Assembly: GCA_021234155.1 (NCBI GenBank)
Contig: JAJEKV010000006.1
Location: 11,247,317-11,311,316 of the forward strand
Source: Isoetes taiwanensis
Lineage: Eukaryota > Streptophyta > Lycopodiopsida > Isoetales > Isoetaceae
Direction of reading: 5' to 3'
Length of the DNA stretch: 64,000 bases
The notes under the pieces are model-generated. The model worked only from the letters and a program-made list of their open reading frames with translations, was not told the DNA's origin and did not search any database. Shown here in pieces: positions 1 to 9,358 of the stretch (within the stretch, counting starts at the first letter, position 1; every line of letters starts with the position of its first letter). The translations under genes were made by a program, and so were the position numbers.

Positions 1-453
1 CAGGTCGATCCATTTGACGCTCCGGCTACCTATGTTGGACCTGCTAAGGATAAACCCAAGAATGCAGTGGAGATATTTGACCCATACCAAGATGTACAGA
101 AAGGTATGTTTCTTCTTGTAAGACCAGCAGATGCATGTCCTACATGGGTAGCGTATGCGGAAGAGGATCCAATACAAGATCCCACTGCCCCTCATTATAA
201 CGAGGTTTTTGTTTCTTGGTGGGAGCCTGTGGCTAGGAAAGGCACCCCGTACGCTCAACAGTATCGGGACTGCTGGCATAAAAAGTGGAGGCCGAATCCT
301 AATGACAGACCACGTTATCAGCCTCTCAAAACGATAGACTATGCTTGGTTTGTGGAACCGAAGCCATTAATGGTTGTGATACCTCCTATTGTAGGAATCC
401 AGCTGCAAGAATTGCTTGCTAAAGAGGCATCTGATGATGGAGATGAAACTTGA
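1..453 (+). CDS. C-terminal part of a DUF7869-like protein (E1), 5' end outside window
   Basis: An open frame runs from base 1 to a TGA at 451-453, giving 150 residues of a protein that starts upstream of the window. It contains a segment GMFLLVRPAD, then PTWVAYAEE, FVSWWEPV and a W-H-K-K-W motif. This is the pattern I associate with the C-terminal tail of DUF7869-type proteins, where a BAH- or tudor-like module follows the RNase-H-like core. The tail ends in acidic residues. Position and orientation agree: the homologous gene in E2 also ends facing the small-gene unit. The E2 copy lacks this tail. The role is unknown; chromatin or DNA reading is an inference from general appearance only. Confidence 0.55.
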   Translation, partial: QVDPFDAPATYVGPAKDKPKNAVEIFDPYQDVQKGMFLLVRPADACPTWVAYAEEDPIQDPTAPHYNEVFVSWWEPVARKGTPYAQQYRDCWHKKWRPNPNDRPRYQPLKTIDYAWFVEPKPLMVVIPPIVGIQLQELLAKEASDDGDET

Positions 454-592
454 GTGTTACAGGTACATTAAAGCATCTCACACTTTTTATTATCCATAAC
501 ATCACTACAATAGACTATTTATTATTCATTACGTCTTGCATTTTTCATCTTAACACAAGAGCTCTTACACTATAACATGTTGAACAGGTGAT
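454..592. other. Convergent intergenic spacer in E1
   Basis: AT-rich spacer between the stop of the large gene and the converging small gene. It should hold both 3' ends. No defined poly(A) signal was identified. Confidence 0.3.
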
Positions 593-833
593 TCATTCAT
601 CTTCGGGATCTGTAGTAGTGATCCCTGATATCTCATAGCTCATGCGCGGGAAGCCAAATCGGATGGATCATCACACTAATTGATTTGAGGCGCGAATCTC
701 GGCCGCCCAAAGCTTTTCTTCGCAGGTAGGGATCAAGAAGAAGATGCCTGTCTAGGCAACCAACAAGATCAGAGTGGCTCATTGAGCACTTGATCGCCTC
801 GATGTGGTTAACTGATGAAGGCGAAAAATCCAT
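593..833 (-). pseudogene. Small-protein gene of E1, diverged paralogue with a frameshift
   Basis: The ATG at 833 opens a frame that stops at 633 after 66 codons. A one-base shift just after the conserved WLP motif restores similarity to the end of the neighbouring small gene (YEISGITTTDPEDE here, YELNGITSFDVDDE there), ending at 593. The shared core has H-I, K-C, S-x2-D-L, C, L-D-P and a W-L-P motif. The upstream region also matches that of the second gene, including a TATA box, so the two arose by tandem duplication. Overall identity is low, so this pair is older than the E1/E2 split. I recognise no family. A sequencing error could also explain the shift. Confidence 0.6.
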
Positions 834-865
834 GAGAGAAGAATGAACTTCAGCCCCGAAGTGAG

Positions 866-876
866 AAGCTTTTATA
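866..876 (-). promoter_or_regulatory. TATA box of first E1 small gene
   Basis: The minus strand reads TATAAAAGCTT, with the ATG at 833 about 33 bp downstream. The sequence upstream of it (877 to about 960) parallels that upstream of the second small gene, including a shared CCATTATTG-like stretch. Confidence 0.6.
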
Positions 877-1208
877 GTGAAGTAGAATTATTGAGGTGAA
901 TTATTGGGGTTGAATTCGGCGCCATTATTGCTCGTGTATAAGACCGTTGTATAAATACAAGTTTAATACATCTTTCGTATGGATATATATATGCTTTTAA
1001 AACGTGTGCTTGAAAACATGTTTGCTTGACGAATTTAGCTATGATTGAATTCAATGACAGCTTGCAGAATAAGTGGAGGTGGGATAGCACATCGTTACAA
1101 TATACTCAGTTAAGGTACTTGATATTACATCCTTAATCATAATGCTATTACATTCTTACTTAGTTATTAGATACCCATGTCATTATTACATTATTAGCAG
1201 GTGCAGAT

Positions 1209-1451
1209 TTACTCGTCATCAACATCAAAGCTCGTGATGCCATTCAGCTCATAGATCTCCTGGTAAGGAAGCCAGTAAATATAGACTTTAACACGAGTGA
1301 GCTTCCTGCAAGCACTAGCAGGTCCGTCAGCTTTAGATAAGAGCCATGGATCAAGCTTAACGCCATTTCTAGCGCATTCGCCCAGATCGTTGTAGCTCAA
1401 GTAACACTTGAAAGAGCGGATGTGCTCTGGACGAGGCATCGAGGAAGCCAT
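1209..1451 (-). CDS. Small 80-residue protein of E1, family unknown
   Basis: An intact 80-codon frame with a good start context, preceded 36 bp upstream by a TATA box. The product starts MASSMPRPEHIRSFKCYLSY and ends in an acidic DVDDE tail. It has three cysteines, a L-D-P-W motif and a W-L-P motif near the C-terminus. The copy at 24525-24767 in E2 differs at only a few residues, which implies recent common descent or selection. I see no signal peptide, membrane segment or known DNA-binding fold. Its fixed place at the element end, converging on the DUF7869-like gene, suggests an accessory function in transposition or silencing control; that is inference. Confidence 0.75.
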   Translation of the reverse strand: MASSMPRPEHIRSFKCYLSYNDLGECARNGVKLDPWLLSKADGPASACRKLTRVKVYIYWLPYQEIYELNGITSFDVDDE

Positions 1452-1480
1452 GGAAGATGAATGGCCTCTACCCCCTCGTC

Positions 1481-1494
1481 AAGCCGTTTTTATA
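1481..1494 (-). promoter_or_regulatory. TATA box of second E1 small gene
   Basis: The minus strand reads TATAAAAACGGCTT, 36 bp before the ATG at 1451. It is conserved base for base at 24482 in E2. Confidence 0.7.
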
Positions 1495-1731
1495 GTGAAG
1501 TAAAATTATTGATGTCAATTATTGGTGTACAATGTAGGGCCATTATTGACCTTATACGAGTGTCATGTACACCTACAAGTATAACACAAAATTTGTATGT
1601 ATATGTGTATGTTAATTACCTCATGTTTGTTGGGCTCGAGAACTAGGTGAAAGTATTCGTGCTTGAGCAAATAAGGTGTGCTGAAAATTCTCAAAATTGT
1701 GTTATTTTATCCAATTAATGAAATCATGCTT

Positions 1732-4700
1732 CACTGTAAGAAAACATGTGTTTCATCCTCAACCCGGCCCGAATCACATGTTCTACAAATTCGATCTTCA
1801 AGTGGTGTCTTTGACCATCGACCTGTCTCGATTTCCAATCTGTGTGAGCTTGTCCTGTAACGGGCAATGATGTGCTTCAGGGATGTCGGCATGTCTTCTG
1901 ATAGGTATGCTTGACTCTTGTATTCATCCATATGATTGATCTGAGTTCTATAATGAAGCAACCTGCTACCTTGATGCTGCCATAACCGTTCTAGTGCCAA
2001 CCGTTGCAGCGAAATTCTCGCATTTGATTTACAATCTGGCCAGTTTCCATCATGCAAACCCCATCTACCTGCCCATTTTGCGATGTCCTGCATCCAACCT
2101 TGCTATTCTGACATCTTCATAGCTTGAAAGGATAGGCGTTCTGGTGATTGACCTCTGATCCTGTTCACAAAATTCACACTCTGAAACAATGCTTCTAATT
2201 CCAAAGGGAACATACCTGCTTCAGCGAGCATGATTGCGTAAGGGGTCTGAACCTTTATGCCTAACACATTTCTCAGAAAGAGTTTCTGAATCGCTTCTAT
2301 CCGGTTCCACAGCTTGGTGGAGAGACTAGGCCCCCATATTGGAGCTCCGTATAAAAGCACTGTTTGAATCAATGTTTTAAATAACATTTTTCTAAGATCC
2401 CAATCATACAGAGCAATCTTAGAGCATTTTGCAAGCATAGCATAGAGTGCCATTTTCCCCCCTGTTGATCTTCTTTTGACACAATCCTTCCAATCATATT
2501 TGGAGAAGAAATCAATCCCGAGGTATTTATAGCTTTCCACCGTCTCAATCTCTTGCCCCTGATATGTAAAACCAGGCCTTTCCCGTGTTCCAAATACCAT
2601 AACTTTCGATTTTTTGAGATTCACTTTCATCTTCCTTTCTTTGCAGAAAGCTTCAAGGCTGTGTAAGTGTGTCTGCATTACATGTTTTTTGGATGCCAAA
2701 AGCACTACATCATCAGCGTATAATAACAATTGGATCATATATGTGCCAAGCTGGACCCCTGCCAGAGACCGTGCATGCAGCCATTCTTCTAGCTCATCTA
2801 TAAAGAGGTCGAATAATGTTGGGGATAAAGGGCATCCACCCCAATGGTGTTCTTGATCACAGAATGGACATCCCATGATATTTTAATTAGTACTTCAGAG
2901 TATAACTGTGCCACTGCTCCTCTCATATCTTCTGGGACACCTAGATTCTCCATTCGATCCCCTAGCTCTTTTCTTTGCACGGTATCATAAGCCTTGGAGA
3001 AATCTATAAACGCAACATACAATGCAGCAAATGGTGCTTTTGCATTCTCTACTAACACACGAAGCGTAAGTGCATGGTCAAGCGTATTAAAATCTTGCCG
3101 GAAACCTGCTTGACATTTAGATCGTTTATTTTTCTCCTCTGCCCATGTGCTCAGCTTGTGCTCCAACAGACTTCCCAGTATTTTGGCAAAGGTACTACCT
3201 ATGAGGATAGTTTTGTAGTTCTGCACTTCTGCCTTATCTCCTGATTTATGAATTGGATGGACCCTATTTAGCTTCCAACCACGTGGCAGGCCCTGTCTAA
3301 TACTCATGTTCAGCAACTCTGTAAGCTTATCCCGAGTATTTTCCCCTCCCCATTTAAAAAGCTCCACACATAACCCATCTAGATCATGCGCTTTATTATT
3401 CTTCATCCCTGATAGCACTTCACTAACCTCTTCTTTATTAAATAGATCTTCTCCAATGGCTAAAATTGGCATGCATTCTAAATCACCCATATCATACATA
3501 CCTTGCACTAATTTTAGCAGGGCGCCTGTCTCCAAAATTGGCTGGCCCGATTTCCTATTCAAGGATGTCCAGAATCCTTTTAGGTCATGCCATATCTGTT
3601 CTTTCAAGGCAGATTGCTTTTGTTTAAGAAAAGCTTGCTTTTTCTTTTGCACAAATCTCTTGTACCAATTTGGCTTCCTGATGCATTTAGGTGGAAGTCT
3701 GGCTCTTGCTGCTCTACATTCTGAGTCCCACCATGAGTTACATGGTCGTCCTGGCATTGGTTTTTTAGTCAGACCAAAGATTTATGTGGCAGCCTACAAA
3801 ACCAAGCTAGCAAACTTATCTGCATCTTCGGCTAGATGTCCCGTCCATTCAGCAGAAGAAATGAGGTGTTCGACCTGCTTCTCATATAGCTCATTGTATT
3901 TATAAGTGATCTCCAGTCTTGGATGGAAAGAGAGACGTTCCTTACGCAAAGGATTAGATGTAAACTCCACATGCAAAGGGGAATGATCTGATTCCGGCGT
4001 TTTATCTCCCACAGTGTATGCTGATACCATATCCAAATCACATGCTAAGAAATAATCCACTATGCTTGATCCCGTATGGCTGAAGCAAGTGGAATTTCCA
4101 GAGTAGGGAAACTTATGGATGCCATTTGCTATCTTCAATCCACAAATGGTGCCTGTTTCTAGCAAAAATTCTCCCATTGCATTTGAGAGTTTGTCTTCAG
4201 AACTCCTGTTAAATAACTCTCCTTGCTCATCCAGGCATGTATCCAAAGGATCTACAAATGTTCGAGACTGATGGCAGCCCGTTCTGGCATTAAAATCACC
4301 AACAAAGAATATTTTTCCCTGCTCACTAAATTCCAATGCATCTGCACACAGGTTTCGTAGAGGATCCTCCATATCGAAATTCCTATTTTTGTATAAAGTA
4401 GCATTGAGTGGAGCAAAATAGCATGCAGCAATGAAAAGATCTACATTTGAAGTCTTTATTTTCAACCACATATACTGTTTATTTACATCTTCTTTCACTA
4501 TTTGGAGAGCAGGCTCCATGTATTTGTTTCCATAGACAGCTATTCCTCCATGACCTCGCCCAGGTCCTTCCTTCTTTTCATTCCATAGATGACCAATTAC
4601 TACATGTCCCAGTATGTCTGGCAAAGAGCGAGATTGATGTTCCCATGTCTCAACAAAGATCAATATATCTTGCTGTTTCCATGTTTCAGTTGTTGCATCC

Positions 4701-4747
4701 ACCTTAACTTGATTCAATCCATGAGCATTCCACATACTCATTCTCAA
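1732..4747 (-). pseudogene. LINE 1 ORF2: endonuclease plus reverse transcriptase, broken
   Basis: From 4747 downwards the frame encodes an APE-like endonuclease (about 4747-3794) with the GDFNAR motif and a C-terminal SDHSPL motif. A frameshift near 3757-3794 leads into the reverse transcriptase, which has NKAHDLDGLC, a Q-A-G-F-R motif, FIDFSKAYD and, after another break near 2800-2876, the catalytic box YADD. The last readable part (2093-1732) has a C-x2-C motif followed by EDETHVF, the start of the C-terminal zinc-finger-like region, and is cut by E1. At least three frame breaks are needed to read it through. Confidence 0.85.
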
Positions 4748-4759
4748 GGCCCTGAATCC

Positions 4760-5458
4760 CTAGTTCTTTTTTCTCTTCGTGATCACTGCTTTTCCACTTT
4801 GATCTAGATATGCCACAAAACCAGCATCCCTTGCTTCTTTCACCCTTGCCCATTCTTTTTTCCGGATTTCCAACTGTGTTGGTGTGAGATCTGAGTCAAG
4901 CCATATCTTTTCTCCTTTTAATGCAACTCGATTTTGCATGATCCTGTCTCTGGCTTCTTTTGAACGAAACCTGACAAGAATTGGGCGAGTATGGAAACCA
5001 GGTTTCCCCAATCTCCTTCCTGATACAAACTGGGGCTCATGAAGATGCATCAATTCCGAGAAAAAATGCTCTAGTACCTCTCGGATATTTTCATTTTCTT
5101 CTTCAGATAGTCCTGAGATTTTCAGGTTTCTAGCTCGAAACTCAAGATCCGCCTGCTCTGTTGTGATATGCTCATGGTGGAGTGACATTTTCTCCTTAGT
5201 TGTTTCAGCAATTAAGGTTGCAAGATTGGTTTCCAAAGTCTGGATCTGCGCAGTATAATCAATTTCCGGGTGCTTATTGGAATCACTGGGTGTTGATTTC
5301 TGCTGTATCAGTTCATCCAAGGATTTTCTGAGCGATGAAACCTCACCCCTAAGATTGTGAATTTCAGATTTCAATTCCTGAACAAGGGCCACCAGATCCG
5401 AGCCCCCCTCATATTCGATCCCCTCACCTTCAGATGAGGATTTCTTCTTCGGAGGCAT
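4760..5458 (-). CDS. LINE 1 ORF1 nucleic-acid-binding protein
   Basis: An intact 232-codon frame starting MPPKKKSSSEGEG. Residues about 20-110 form a coiled coil with regular leucines, and residues 120-225 resemble the RRM plus C-terminal domain of L1-type ORF1 proteins (RARNLKISGLSEEENENI, then a basic R-R-L-G-K-P region). In this family ORF1 trimerises, binds element RNA and acts as a chaperone in the ribonucleoprotein. It ends 12 bp before the ORF2 start, as in LINE 2, which suggests a bicistronic transcript. Closely similar to the broken ORF1 at 45935-46657. Confidence 0.8.
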   Translation of the reverse strand: MPPKKKSSSEGEGIEYEGGSDLVALVQELKSEIHNLRGEVSSLRKSLDELIQQKSTPSDSNKHPEIDYTAQIQTLETNLATLIAETTKEKMSLHHEHITTEQADLEFRARNLKISGLSEEENENIREVLEHFFSELMHLHEPQFVSGRRLGKPGFHTRPILVRFRSKEARDRIMQNRVALKGEKIWLDSDLTPTQLEIRKKEWARVKEARDAGFVAYLDQSGKAVITKRKKN

Positions 5459-5550
5459 ACAAAGATACCCTAATGTCCGTTGAAGCCGAAAAAAGGTTGC
5501 GACCTAAGCCAGAAAGATTCAAATTCCAGATTATCATGAACATTACTATA

Positions 5551-5967
5551 TTACATCCTCAAGGCTCTGTTCCTTGCCACGCATTTGCGTCTCAAATGTT
5601 TTCTTCTCTGACTATGAGTTTCATTTTCAGGTGTCTTGTAGGAGGGATTACTCGCCACTATAGGGGGCATTTTTTGATGGGATCTTCTAGTGGGCCTTGT
5701 TTGAGGTATTGTGCTAAACCCATGCACGTTCATGTCTATAGACTGCGATAACATCATCTGATTACTTAGTTGCTCTATTCCTGCTCCCTCTGTTCTGGAA
5801 AATAATTGGACTCTACTGCCACCAACGTCTGATGCAATGAAATGTGGAACTGCTGCGTCTCTCCTATGTACAACAGATCCATCCACTACCGAGTCACTTA
5901 ATGCATTTGAACCTTCTTCAACCATAGCATTCAAGCGTCGATGTCTTGCTGAATGTCTATCTACATG
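5551..5967 (-). pseudogene. 3' half of an ORF split by the hAT insertion
   Basis: This frame (ending at 5551) is the downstream half of an open reading frame whose upstream half is at 16443-16730. If the 10.5 kb hAT element and one copy of the 8-bp TSD are removed, the two halves join in frame across SPSG and HVDRHSARH. The half here ends with a unit containing MPPIVASNPSY, ENETHSQRRKHLRRK and ARNRALRM, closely similar to a unit at the start of the other half. The protein is therefore a two-unit repeat with basic patches. I cannot name the family; a Helitron-like or other element-encoded protein is possible. Confidence 0.6.
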
Positions 5968-5975
5968 ACCAGAAG
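5968..5975. repeat. hAT target-site duplication, left copy (ACCAGAAG)
   Basis: ACCAGAAG directly precedes CAGGGATAGG and is repeated perfectly at 16443-16450 after CCTATCCCTG. Eight base pairs is the diagnostic TSD length of the hAT superfamily. Confidence 0.9.
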
Positions 5976-5994
5976 CAGGGATAGGTTCTATACG
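5976..5994 (+). repeat. hAT left terminal inverted repeat
   Basis: CAGGGATAGGTTCTATACG, matching the inverted right end at 18 of 19 positions. Confidence 0.9.
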
Positions 5995-6075
5995 TACAAA
6001 ATTAAAATTCGACGATAAAAAAAAAAAAATACATTATTTTTAATAAAACACGATTTAACGATAAAAACCTCCCCG

Positions 6076-6400
6076 CCGGAAAAAAAAAAATCGCGACGCC
6101 GAAAGCTTCGCGGAAAGCGTGACGTGAAAAACTCACAGACGCTGAATACAAAGTTTTGGCGTCGCAAAAGTACAGGTTCGATTTTCGCAGACGCGAAAAT
6201 TTCGGAAAGCGTCACGAAAGTTTTTTCACAGACGCCACAATATTTTCGTCTGACGCTAAACCGGGCGCTTGTTCGCGTCAGACGATTTTTTCAGTTTCAG
6301 CAGTCTGTGAACCGAAGTTTTCCTGCCACAGACGCGAAATGTTTTTATATATTTGCGGCGCGCGGATTCAGTTTTTGCGTCGCAAATTAGGTATTTTCTG
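6076..6400. repeat. hAT left subterminal repeats (GACGC motifs)
   Basis: Many short copies of motifs such as CAGACGC, GCGTCGCAAA and GCGTCAGACG occur in both orientations. The same motif class fills the right subterminal region. Clusters like this are the usual binding sites of hAT transposases. Confidence 0.75.
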
Positions 6401-7382
6401 CGCCCAACCTTGCAATTTGCCACCCAAACCCAATTTTTTTTTTTTGTTTTTCTTAGCTTTTAGGTTTTTTTTTGTTGTTTTTTTGATAGGTAGGCGGGTT
6501 AGGTCATAGGTTAGGCCTCGCCTGTTGCCCCCGTGTAAGGGCGAACGATGGTGAGTGCCTTGTTCTGTGGGCTGAGCTTGGCCTATTTTAGAAAAAAAAA
6601 TAATAATAATAATTTAAGCAAATAATAATTCAAGACTAAAGTAAAAAAAAAAAAAAACCAAAAAAGAAAAGAAATTGGTTGCCTTCCTTAAAGCGATTAA
6701 CCGAGAGGGCTTTTTAGGGTTGCGTGTTGCTAAGAGCATAGGCATGCCCTTGCACGGTATTGCCGCATTTATTTGCGCCATGCCGAGGGTGGGTGGCCTT
6801 CTTTGAAGCTTAAGGCAACTAGGGTCTTCCTTTATTAAGAGTATAACCCCGCCCGGCCGTTGTTGGCCTTGGTCACGCTTGGGTGGTGTCGAAAAGGTGT
6901 GCGTTGTACTTTTATTAAGGGTTAAGAGAATGTTTTATTAATTCACACCCTAGTTCCTGATGGTGTTGTTGATGAAAGTCCGACACTAATATAGGAACTG
7001 GCGTATGTTTTGATAAGCATTCGATTGGTCTCGTCTTTTGAAAAAAGCGTGACCTGGGACAAGTGCAATGCATTTAAAACTTGCTAGCCTTGCATTTTGG
7101 CGATGATTTGGGCTATAGATCATAAATCGTGTTTTGGTCCTTTTATTGGTTACCCTATCCTTGGCCTTGCACATACATACTCATGTTAGGGTCAGTGTAG
7201 GAATAGGAAGCGTAAAATTAGCGTTTTGTTTTGGTTAAAGTGAGTTGATTTACCCTCATGTGCTAAGCACTAAATTGAAAGTTTTATCTTTGCTTGACTT
7301 GTAGGTGTTGCTGTTGTCAGTTGTGTATTATCGCGGAGTCACATTTTGCTAGTCTGCTAGACAATCCCTTAAAACAAGCAGT
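6401..7382. other. Presumed promoter and leader region of the kinase-like gene
   Basis: Noncoding stretch with long A and T runs near 6600-6660. I see no further gene. Confidence 0.3.
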
Positions 7383-9100
7383 ATGACTTCAGAAGAGAGA
7401 GCGGAAGTTAACTTGCAACCAAATGTGGCATTAGTGTCTCAGATAGAGCCGCAAGCGTCTCAAACACGGCTCGAGCTGCAACCCGAGTCATCTTCGCAAA
7501 GACCGCGCGTAGAAAAGAAGTAGACCACAACAAGCATGGTCTACTTTGAGACCAGATTTCATGGTGGGTTGTGTCGGTACGTGTGCAATGCCTCAGCTCA
7601 AGATTTGGAATTGATTACCAGCAGCGAGGAAGGATGGCTAGACTACCATGCAGGGCTGGTAAAAGATGCCGAGAGGGCTTTTAAGCTTCGAATGATGGAG
7701 CTAGAGCCTGGAAAGAGTGAGCAAGAGAGGTATACATGGATAGTGGGTAATATCAGCCGCACTACCGGCAATATGATCACAGAAGTTGCAAATTTGAGTA
7801 GTCATCGCTTGAGGCTAGAGCTGAAAGAAAAAGCCAAAGACATGGAATGCGGCATGGACCAACAGAAAATTGAAGAAAGAAGCCCATCAACCCCCCCATC
7901 TTGTTAAGAAAGTGTTGGCACAAACCATAAAAGCCAAACGTCCTGGTGAGACAGATAGGGAGTGGGAAGCTCGTAGAAGAGCAGATGCCAAGACTACTTG
8001 GTTTGCCATGGTAGACTCATCACAAATAATAAACAGACAACGAATTGGTTCTGGTTCATATGGCGCAGTGTACAAGTGCAATATTTTAGGGTCTAGTTTT
8101 ATTAAGGATGAACCTTATTGTGTAAAACTTCAACATAATAATTTTCAGCCTAGTACAGAACCCAATAAGTTAGTGGAAGCTATGCTGAAGAACATGAGGG
8201 AGTCAGGAATGCAAGTTAGGCATGGGTGTATAATACGCTGCATTGGTAGCACAACCGGCCTAGAAAGACAAGGCTTAATTTTCCCTTTTTGGAATGGAGG
8301 TTCGTTGGCAACCTTCTTCACAAGTCATGGGTCCAATGCCTTTGCAGAGCTTGCATTTAAGAAGTTGGGAGCTGTCCCCAGAGTTGAGACGGACTTGAGG
8401 CTGCTTGAGGAGCGCAGAAAGAAAGAATTATTTGTTGCATCTAGGGTTGGGGACTTAGCAATGTCATTCTGTAGCGGGCTACGAAAGCTCCATCAAGAAA
8501 GATATTTGCATATGGACTTGCATCCGGGCAATATATTGCTCCATTTTGATTATGGAAAGGAGAAGGGATGTATTAATCCTCAGGCTGTATATATTGGCAT
8601 TTGTGATTGGGGTGAATCCAGGTTGATCCACGAGATAGTGGAGGTAAAACGATGGCATTACAAGGGTATGGATGGCGAAGGTAAGAAAAGAATTGAGATG
8701 GAAAGGGCCAGGCATCCATATATGCATGATGATCTTTTTTTTTGGTAGTGGCTCGAAGACAGTGCCTGCAAGGGTTGACTTTGATTTACACGGGGCAGTG
8801 TACATTGTCTACTACTTAGCTGACTTTGCTAGTAAGCACTCCTACATGGAGTCAATAGGAAACTTGGAGCAGCAAGGCAAGCATCGGAGAATGTGCGACT
8901 ATTTGAAACATTGCGTTGAGTCGCCAATGAGGGACAAAACACGAAAATTTGATATGGCCCAGCTACTTGACACAATGCGGAGCAGTTTTCATTGCTCTCC
9001 AATTCCGTGCACGAGGCCACAATTGGAATCAGATTGGATTCTTCAACTTGGCCAGGGTGGCGACGATGCATTAGACCAAGCTGGTCCTAGTCACGCCTAG
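7383..9100 (+). pseudogene. Protein-kinase-like gene carried by the hAT element
   Basis: The ATG at 7383 starts a frame that meets a TAG at 7521, reopens in the same frame (ATG 7536) and must shift frame near 7880 and again at a T-run near 8740, so the copy is broken. The central part is a clear protein kinase: glycine loop GSGSYGAVYKC, a VAIK-like lysine in YCVKLQ, catalytic loop HMDLHPGNILL and a metal-binding DWG in place of DFG (GICDWGESR). The HPxN loop and DWG triplet are unusual for plant receptor kinases. The N-terminal 150 residues are charged and helical. It lies 250 bp upstream of the RING-like gene on the same strand, so the two look like cargo moved together. Confidence 0.75.
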
Positions 9101-9358
9101 CGTGCATATTCACTTACATTCAAACATCCTTGTATTACATAATATTCCAATTAAATTCATTAAACACTTATCTGATGCTATTTGAAAGATTATTGTCCAT
9201 GTGTGTTGTGTAGCTTAGTTTTTCTTTTCGTGTGTTTTTTGTGTTATTTATTCTATGCTTTTTTATATGTCGCAGCTAACGAAAATTATAAAGACAAGAA
9301 GTCAAAGCACACCTATACAAGTCAGTCAGTGCACCTATAGAAGTCAGCACTCCAAATT
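9101..9358. other. Intergenic spacer between cargo genes
   Basis: AT-rich 258-bp spacer with no coding signal; it should hold the 3' end of the kinase-like gene and the promoter of the next gene. Confidence 0.3.

Larger units (their letters stand above)
1..1731 (-). mobile_element. Right-hand end of DUF7869-type transposon copy E1
   Basis: This is the terminal part of a second copy of the element described at 24245-33654, in opposite orientation; the rest lies left of the window. About 670 bp (1062-1731) match the reverse complement of 24245-24915 almost perfectly, including the terminus whose inverted form begins AAGCATGATTTCATTAATTG. The element stops at 1731, and at 1732 the interior of a LINE ORF2 begins abruptly, so E1 interrupts that LINE. 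The 4 bp after the end are CACT; the partner duplication is outside the window. It carries the 3' end of the DUF7869-like gene and two small genes pointing towards it, the same convergent layout as in E2. Unlike E2 it keeps the C-terminal part of the large gene and a second small gene. Confidence 0.85.
1732..5540 (-). mobile_element. LINE (non-LTR retrotransposon) 1, 3' part removed by E1
   Basis: Two-ORF non-LTR element on the minus strand: ORF1 with coiled coil plus nucleic-acid-binding domain, then ORF2 with APE-type endonuclease and reverse transcriptase. The 3' end is cut at 1732 by E1, since a second LINE of the same family (42655-46677) continues well past this point. The 5' end is approximate; about 80 bp of untranslated leader can be followed beyond the ORF1 start. 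Frameshifts in ORF2 show it is dead. Confidence 0.8.
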
